From: Bemisia tabaci | Lineage: Eukaryota; Arthropoda; Insecta; Hemiptera; Aleyrodidae | Direction of reading: 5' to 3' | DNA: 64,000 nt | Assembly (NCBI RefSeq): GCF_918797505.1 | Contig: NC_092794.1 | Span: 72,887,345 to 72,951,344 of the forward strand | In this document: positions 56,671-64,000 of the stretch, piece by piece | Position numbering within the stretch: the stretch's first letter is position 1 | Layout: the number at the start of each line of letters is the position of its first letter | Made by a program: the position numbers and the translations under genes | Notes under the pieces: generated by a model | Told to the model about the DNA's origin: nothing | Databases searched by the model: none | Seen by the model: only the letters and a program-made list of their open reading frames with translations

Positions 56671-58898
56671 TTTTTATGTGAGTATATAGGGCAGAAAAGG
56701 ACTGGACTAGACTGCTGAAAGATTTGATAAATCAGGAGAAATATACAGTTTAGGAACGGAGGATCAGAAAAATGTGAACTGTAATAATTTCCGCTATTAC
56801 TGAACGTGCAAACAAGGCACTCCTGTTATCATAACATTGGTACACGTTGGGCATTTTTGTTATCACTGGATTTACATAGAATCATACTTGAACACTTCGT
56901 GAGGGTAGTGAAAAATAATGGTGCGTTAAGTTTGTGGCTGAAAAAACACGGCAAATTTAAGTAATTTGGACATGCCGGAGTAAAGGTAAAAGCACATGCG
57001 GCAGCGATTGAGAAGAAAAACACTGAAAATATTTGATTGGGATATGGAAAGTGGAAACAAAACAAAGATAGGGAAATGATAAGAGAGAGGATATCGTGGT
57101 ATCGTTGCTGTTGTTATCGCCTTTATCGCTGTCTTCCCTTACCTCTGACGTATCGTAATACAGGAAAATGATTGGTAGAGCGATGAGTGACGTACGTTGA
57201 CCTCGACAGTGATTGGTCAGTCTCTGAAAACGTCATGACCTGTCGGCTTTTTGTCCGGCCATTGCTTCTTCTTCTTTTCATCTCTGTTTTGTCACCGTGG
57301 CCGTGTCGTTTTATGAACCTCTTCGTTTATTTTGGCCTACCTCTTCTCTTCTACCCTCCCCCCTCTCCACAAGTCAATCTTACGTGCTACGGAATCAGGA
57401 ATGGACGGCAGAAATGATAATGTTTCGTGAACGAAGTCGAAAGTTTTGAAGTCTTTTAAGTTGCGTCCTCCAATTTTCTTCAGCTCAGAGGAAATTCTTC
57501 GCTTTAACGCCTTTATTTATGTAATTTAGTTCTGTGTAGATTGCAATGTTTTGTGCACGATCGGTTCTCAACAGTGAATTTCTCCATCCTCTCTCGGGTT
57601 TCTCTCTGATTGAGGCATCCGCGACCTCAGAAATGGAGTACCTTCTGTTTTAGAAATGTTGTTATCATGAATAAGATTGTTTGATGTGTCTTCGCCCCGA
57701 TTTCTTCTGGTGAGAATTGTAAATTTATTTTGTTTCTAGATCTACCCCATACCAGCATATTTGCAAGAATGAGTTCGACAAGTAGGTCTCCATAGATGTA
57801 GTTGATTACTCTGTATGGATTTTTATCAGAATCCCAGTCATGACTGTCTCTCCCACATATTATTCGTGTTTTAAATAATTTTAGGCATGTTTTGACCAAT
57901 CTTTCAATAGTATGAAGACCTTCACCAATCAAAGGATTTGTGAAAATGAATTCATCTTCACATCGTATTTTTTTTGCCCAGTTACTTATAGGTTAATTTT
58001 TTCTATTGTTGAAAATTATTTACTGACATTGACATCTCAAACACTTACAGGGCTCTTACAAGTCTTAGACTGTGCCACCAATTAAACATAGCTGCACTGC
58101 ATGCAGTCTGTGAATTTATCCAAGAGCATACAGGCGGTAATTATGATCAATCAGGTTTAACTTTCCCTGTTGAACGTTCAATTTGCGCCGTGCCTGATAT
58201 GGTTGTGAACTGCTGCCCACTGCAAGATTGAGTTATTGTTTTCATGCTAACTGTAGCGTCCAGCAGTTTTCTGAAAGATGGCATCTGAATATGGATCCAC
58301 TGGCTTTATTTCATAATTTTCCCACCTTATTGAGGCTTAGATAATCCTCACATTCAAAGCCTTTTTGGTCTGAAATGCTAAAAATTAGTACTATTCACAC
58401 TATGCCAGGTTTTACTTATCCTTGTATTAATTTGATAACTTTTTTCACGTAGCTATTGAAGCAGGCAACTGTTTTTATAAATACATGATGAACATACTCA
58501 ACCTCAAACATTTACTTCCCTATGCTTTGCTTTAAGAGTCATTATAATTGATTTTATGATACTTACTTTCCTTCCACTGGTGTACTTCACTTTTTCCCAA
58601 GAAGTGTCTCTTTCCTTTGGTGTCACCTGTTCATTTCTGCCTGTGGGCCCACTAATACAAATTAGTTTCTAATTGGGCATATTTTAAGCATCAATACCTG
58701 CTCACAAACCCTATGCAAACTTGTAACTAGCAGTAAAAGAATTGTTGAGTAAAGTAGCCAATCATTATTCTTCGATCCGTGTTGCCTTTATACTTACTGA
58801 GAGTTTAATGAGTGATTGAAGTTTGCCTAGGATATATTCATGTAGTATATCATATTTTTCCTGACTGATAGTTTTTTTTGTTGTTGTTGTTGTTGCAG
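56671..58898. promoter_or_regulatory. Divergent upstream region of the SLC35C1-like and FBXL7-like genes
   Basis: The two genes start away from each other across this gap. Non-coding 5' exons of the FBXL7-like gene must lie here, as its first coding exon begins at an acceptor. No core promoter element could be fixed; the frame at 57627-57932 (minus) matches no family I know. Confidence 0.35.
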
Positions 58899-59654
58899 TT
58901 TCACTGATGGCTCATGTCTCAACTCAAGGACATTTGTCACCCATGGTGTGCCCATTGGCCAAATTGGGCCGATCGGCCCCAACTTACGAGCAAAAATATA
59001 ATGGTCGTAATGTTTACCACGCTGGAGATAAGCTAGATCTGCCTATGCAACACTCTCCGTCCTCCCCACCTTCTTTTGTAAATAGATCCATATCAATCGG
59101 CAACTACACAGAGTCAACTAATCATTCGCTCCTGCATTACGATACACAGACGAATTTTGAAAGATCATCCCCATGCTTGGATCAAGGATATCACACTCTC
59201 ATTTCATTTGCTTCGCAATGTTGGCAAGATACTCCTTTCAAAGGCAAACGCGCTCAGTCCAAGAGCAATGCGTTTGACCGACTTCCGGATGAAGTTGTGC
59301 TCAAGATCTTTGCTTGGCTTTCAAGCAGCGATCTAAGCGTTTGCGCAAGGGTTTGCAAACGGTGGGAGATCCTAGCATGGGAACCATCACTGTGGCGCAC
59401 AGTAATTTTGAAGGGAGAGGATGTAAGTGGCGATAGAGCCGTCAAAACAATTTTGAGACGGTTTACGCAGCCATATGTGCAGAGGCTGTATTTACGGGAC
59501 GGTGCTCGGATAACTGACAAAGGATTACCCTCCTTGGTGCGTAGGTGGCCTAATTTAACGCATGTGCAACTGCAAGGATGTGTTGCCATAACGGACTCCT
59601 CTGTTTCGGAACTAGTTGCGAAGTGCCCCAATCTTCAGCATCTTGATCTAACAG
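58899..59654 (+). CDS. FBXL7: FBXL7-like exon with start codon and F-box
   Basis: Acceptor TTGTTGCAG after a TTG-repeat tract, donor GTTTGT. Codes for residues 1-249: the polar N terminus, the F-box and the first leucine-rich repeats. Confidence 0.85.
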
Positions 59655-62600
59655 GTTTGTTCATTTACTTACCTCTTTCAAAAGTATATACACTTAAAAT
59701 AGCTTCTAATGTAATGAAGGAATCAACCAAGAGTTTGGATGAGCAAAGCTAAAAAACTTCAATATTCCGACAATGAAAAAGTTCTTTATTATCAGAAAAT
59801 AGCCTTCACGATTTTTGCCTCAGATATAAAGTCATGCTCAACAATTAAACAAATCTCACCTCCCTTAAAGTCTGTTTCTGATAATTTGCCCTTTTTGCTG
59901 CATGAGCATAGCACAGATCTGATGCTCACTCAGCAAAAAAAGACCAGTTAGACGAAACAGGCTCTAACGCTTGGATGAAAACGAATTATTAAGTATAAGA
60001 AAGTTTTCCCTCTCAAAAATGAAATGATTCTAGGTAGTAGAAAACCCTACCAATGTACTAGCACTACCCTAACAACTTCAAAGTACCAAAGTAGTGCAGT
60101 AGTGTACTTCAAAGTAGTGCAGCGTATGTAAAGTATATAAAAACACTTTATTGAGTGAGCACCTTTACAAATTTCCTATTACTTACCAACAAGAAAAAAA
60201 CACTAATATATGTGGTGCAAACTGTATGTACCAAGGTCCAGCCTTGCACTGGTACTCTTTTCTGCTCCAAATTTTGGACTCGAATTAAAATTTGTGAACT
60301 TTTTGGCCATGTTTTTTCCCTCAAATTAGTGTGGACCCTGCACTATTTTACCACCAGGTTTCCTATTGCATATGAATGGAATTGAACAAAACAGAACCGA
60401 CATACATTCAGAGGAAAAATGAGGTTGGAATAATTTAAACTTTTGAACGATTTCAATACTTTATCAGGTTGATGAATATCAATGCATTGATCATTTTAAC
60501 TTACTTAATGTGTCACATGTAATCCTCTACTGTTAATTCAAAGTTGGAATAAAATATTTTTCAAAGCATTGATTTTAACCTCTCCTATTGAGTCTACAGG
60601 AATAAAACTTGAAACCTCTTTTCCTTGGTTCAATCTTAATGGTACATTGTACCTCTTTGTTCAGCCTTGGTTCTGTTGCAAGTTGAAATATTATATGAAT
60701 GACTCAACAGAAAACCGATTTTTCTCATTTTCAATAATTTTGTCTTTCTGTTTTATTCAAAGGTTGTGCCCAATTGACATGCATCAATATAGAGCCCTCA
60801 AGGCGCCTTAGTCTAAACTATTTAGATTTGACAGACTGCTGTTTGATCGAGGACGAAAGTCTATGGCTCATAGTGAAAAATTGTCCTCAATTGGTGTATC
60901 TGTACCTGAGGAGGTGTGTCAAAATAACAGGTATGTTGAATGGAAGGAAAGGAGTGCCGTCATCTCATCCTGAGCAAATTTATCAGGAAAGAATTGCCTT
61001 GTAGTTTAAAAACAGTTGTATTAACAGTTAACCCTCTATGGCATGAATTCATTTTGGGTTTTTTATTTTAAAGAACACAAATCTATGATGTAGCTTTTGT
61101 TAAAACATAAGATCATTAATTTCCTCCTTAAAATTTCAACATTTTGATAGTCATTTTGTCAACATAAGTAAATGTTGAAAAGATTTGCAATATCTTGCCA
61201 CACAAAAATAGTTTAATGAGTATTTGAACGAACAAAAGATGTGTCATTACAGTGCATGCTATGCCATAGAGAGTTAAGTTTCCTGATATATGGCATTGTA
61301 GCAGGTACTGTTTTGGCAGTTGTTCGAAAATATGGTGATCTTGTACAGCGAAAGGATAAAGCTTGTTTTGTAAATAAATCGCTTACCTATTTTTAAATTC
61401 AGATTAAAATCAGAGTGCCTACATTTCTGGGAAACCTGGAAAATAGAATTCCATCATGAAATTCCAGGGAAAAATCTGGGAACTTCATTGAAAAGTCTAG
61501 AAATCTGTGAAATCTTGTTTGAAATCTGAAGAAACCAATGCGCCATCTGCACAATCAAAGTGTCAGCCTGACTCTCAATGTTCTGAGTTGCACACTGTAA
61601 AGAGAATGGAAGAGTAATGAAGTCCAACAAAGAATTGCATTTTTTCATTAACTGAACAATTAATTCCTGAAGAGAAAAGGTTTACACATTTCTACCTTTT
61701 TTATAGAAAGCAACAATATAAAAACTGTAGACTGGTGGTGGCCTATGAAAAAACGTAATACACATGGAGCAGTTATTCGATAGATGGACGTGGAACAGTC
61801 CAATTGCTTTTCTTGTTTTAACCTCAATAACACGGGATCTTACAAGAGTTTTTACAATAAATGATTTAGCATTGAAATTGTCATCATAATTGCATTTGAA
61901 GAATGATTAGGTTTCATAACTTGACACAGATTTTCAAACAGTTGGTTTTGAATTTGATATAAGTCCTCATTCAGCAACAGTCCCCTAAAAAATCGTGGGA
62001 ACCGACTATCCTTGTCTTAACCCAGACAGTTGCACCTGGTGCGTCACAGAATTCACCATTGACTTAGCATAGGATCACCCTATGTATAGTCTCTCGAACT
62101 GTTGATCGAAAGTAATGCCAAAACTTTTTCAGTTCTAAGCTCGTAAATTCTCATTGTGAAAAGTTGGAGAATTTCGATAAATTGGGTCAGGAAAAATCTG
62201 GACAAGTATAGGAATTTTTACACCCTGTCAAATCTCTTTGTTTTTAAGTATTCAATTTCCAACCTTGTCTCTTGCATTGAAGACACCAGGTTGTTTGCCC
62301 TTCGATTCCAGCTATGCACTGATAAATTGGACAGATCCCATTGGAATACAATCCAGATATTATAAGAAGTGCCTAACTTAATTTATGGATCCTCCCCAAC
62401 AACTTGGTGTGAAAAAAAAAAGTTCATTCAAAGGTAAATGAATGTATTTGCTGCACAGCATCGCAGACATGGCAATTAACCAAAATAATTATTAAAGCTT
62501 CTCATGTTTTCTTCTGTTGCATTCAAATGAAAGTTCAAAACGAAGCCATAGAACAACCATGAGAGCTGTATCTTCACTCAGTTGAAGATTATCACCAGAA

Positions 62601-63013
62601 CTGTTGAAATACCTCAAGGCCCGTTTATAAAAAGTTTTTGTAACCTCTCTTTTTGCACTTGAAGCCTTCATGAACCATTTGGACGTATTTCTGCCAAACG
62701 GAACTATGTGCATAATGTCGTGAGCCCTGTTACGCATATATCATTATGGGTCTCAGGGCTCATGTCTCAATGCACATAGTTCCGTTTGGCAGAAATACGT
62801 CCATTTGATGGTTGTTGCTTTTAAAATCTGTCGATAAAATATTAATTTGTTTGTTTTTTTTCAGATTGTGGAATTAAACATGTGCCAATATTTTGCTCCG
62901 TTCTCCGAGAACTGAGCGTTTCAGACTGCAACAAAGTCACTGATCTGGGACTGTATGAATTAGCTAAATTAGGCTCTACTTTAAGATATCTGTCAGTGGC
63001 AAAGTGCGACCAG
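58899..63013 (+). CDS. FBXL7: FBXL7-like F-box/LRR protein, 5' part (continues past the window)
   Basis: Substrate-recognition subunit of an SCF (Skp1-Cul1-F-box) ubiquitin ligase. Exons 58899-59654 (ATG at 58907), 60763-60930 and 62865-63013 join in phase to 355 residues, with the 3' exons outside the window. Residues 1-120 are polar and low in complexity. The F-box is at about 124-165 (FDRLPDEVVLKIFAWLSSSD, then CARVCKRWEILAWEPSLWRT). Leucine-rich repeats follow from about 185 (ITDKGLPSLVRRWPNLTHVQ; YLDLTDCCLIEDESL; LYLRRCVKIT; LRELSVSDCNKVTDLGL; LRYLSVAKCDQ). The SVSDC-x-x-VTDLGL and LYLRRCV blocks point to FBXL7 rather than other FBXLs. Only 8 bases separate the acceptor from the ATG and the frame is open across them, so a coding exon could lie upstream. 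In Drosophila, Fbxl7 is reported to act on the Hippo/Fat pathway; whether this copy does so is inference. Confidence 0.85.
59655..60762 (+). other. Intron of the FBXL7-like gene
   Basis: GT-AG intron. It contains a low-complexity AAAGTAGTGCAG/ACTTCAAAGTA cluster at about 60078-60125; no exon seen. Confidence 0.6.
60763..60930 (+). CDS. FBXL7: FBXL7-like LRR exon
   Basis: Acceptor TTATTCAAAG (AAG rather than CAG), donor GTATGT. Codes for CAQLTCINIEPSRRLSLNYL, YLDLTDCCLIEDESL and LYLRRCVKIT, in phase on both sides. Confidence 0.85.
62681..62802. mobile_element. Foldback MITE family A, copy 3 (TSD ATTT)
   Basis: A 122-bp near palindrome with ends GGACGTATTTCTGCC and the inverse GGCAGAAATACGTCC. 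ATTT lies on both sides (62677-62680 and 62803-62806). It is in the intron just before an FBXL7-like exon. Confidence 0.9.
62865..63013 (+). CDS. FBXL7: FBXL7-like LRR exon
   Basis: Acceptor TTTTTTTCAG, donor GTTTGT. Codes for CGIKHVPIFCSVLRELSVSD and the following repeat, ending in phase 0. A 33-bp T tract starts 27 bases after the donor. Confidence 0.85.
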
Positions 63014-63036
63014 GTTTGTAACTTGTTTTATTACAT

Positions 63037-63040
<4 letters not shown>

Positions 63041-63073
<33 letters not shown>
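63041..63073. repeat. 33-bp poly(T) tract near an exon donor
   Basis: Uninterrupted T run 27 bp downstream of the FBXL7-like exon end at 63013. Confidence 0.9.
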
Positions 63074-63099
63074 CTTTTTATCTTTTTTTCTCTTTCCCC

Positions 63100-64000
63100 C
63101 TTCAAGAAAATCACAATTTTTCCATCAAAATTTCTCAACCTGGTTAAGAAAGAAATCCTCTGCCAACTCCTTTGGGAACTAAAGATTAGAATTCAGGAAA
63201 ATTCATCATTTTCAAAACATTCTGCACTAAAAATGAAAAGCGTAGGCAAATAAAAATTAGGGTAATTTTTCAGCACCTGTCACCTCCGCAAAAAAGTAAG
63301 AAGTAAGCACTAGTAAGTTTCCTTTCTCAGAAATTTAAAAATCTATCCAACCTTTAATAGAGACTCGGAAATCGCAACAAAGAGAGTCCATTAGTATTGT
63401 TTTAAAGTCTTTGAAGGGAAAAAAATAACAATAGGGAAGCACTCAAAAGAACTGAAACTTCTAGATCGCCAAGAATTCCGTGACTCTTTGCATGTGTTGT
63501 ACCAGTTCGAAGTTTCCGTAACTTCAAATAATCACTTTCCTTGCCTTTTTCCTGTCACATATTATCTTTTCTTGATCGTTTTTCAGTTTCCAAATCTAGA
63601 CTAGGAGGCAAGAGAAGTGCCCAAGACATCGGTCTTGTGTCCCAAATACCAGGACAAATCTTTTCTGGAAAAAGAATAATAATTATGTGCTGTCTTTCCA
63701 TTTTCCCCATACTCCTTCACACAAAGACTTGTGCTTCAATTTTATCATCCTCTCTATTCGAATAAAGTCATTTGTAGGACGTCCGATGGAAAGGGTAAGG
63801 AAGGGGAGTAAGACGGTTGATGGGTAGGAGTGAGGAAGGGGAGTTCAAAGGTCAGAGTTTTAATAAAGTGAGTCTTTACTTTCAGAGGCCTTTGTTTAGT
63901 CATGGACAGCTCTATGTGACCCTGTCAAGGTCAACTTCAAAAAAAGGAATCAAAATTCAGAGTAAAGAAAAAGTCAATAAGAATATTGTTTGTCAGGAAA
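63100..64000 (+). other. Intron of the FBXL7-like gene, running off the window
   Basis: The next exon is not in the window. A TGGGTAGGAGTGAGGAAGGG-type purine tract lies near 63780-63845; the rest is unremarkable. Confidence 0.5.

Noticed and set aside
57627..57932. 101-codon minus-strand frame between two promoters
   Set aside because: It reads like protein in places (YGDLLVELILANMLVWGR) but I know no matching family and saw no matching splice partners.

Overview
The window is a piece of an animal nuclear genome, most likely an arthropod and probably an insect. The genes are split by GT-AG introns, their products match metazoan families, the DNA is AT-rich, and the non-genic part is full of short inverted-repeat transposons. 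A sap-sucking hemipteran such as a whitefly would fit the repeat style, but that is a guess. No prokaryotic features are present (no operons, no CRISPR).

Bases 1 to about 23,000 hold no gene I can support. They are a graveyard of non-autonomous DNA transposons: foldback elements, hAT-like elements (one with a perfect 8-bp target duplication), several further inverted-repeat families, and a tandem array next to a GC-rich island. The families below are labelled A, B, C and so on for this window only.

Four spliced genes occupy the rest. (1) 23412-27023, minus: a complete three-exon TMEM186-like gene for a mitochondrial two-pass membrane protein linked to complex I assembly. (2) 30567-41195, plus: a complete six-exon gene for a 1,884-residue Lys/Ser-rich, probably nuclear protein I cannot assign to a family, with five near-identical 61-residue tandem repeats. 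(3) 47348-56670, minus: a complete GDP-fucose transporter gene (SLC35C1/Gfr-like) whose last exon is reached by a weak splice donor; the unspliced form gives another C terminus. (4) 58899 to beyond the window, plus: an FBXL7-like F-box/leucine-rich-repeat gene, of which three coding exons are present.

Genes 1 and 2 are head to head, as are genes 3 and 4, so each intergenic gap probably holds divergent promoters. The genes do not form an obvious pathway. Introns carry more transposons, including nested cases (family I in J, B in F), and a 5'-truncated LINE lies between genes 2 and 3. I found no convincing new multi-gene system; the most unusual items are the repeat-bearing gene 2, the SLC35C1 3'-end choice, the nested transposons and several near-perfect long palindromes.
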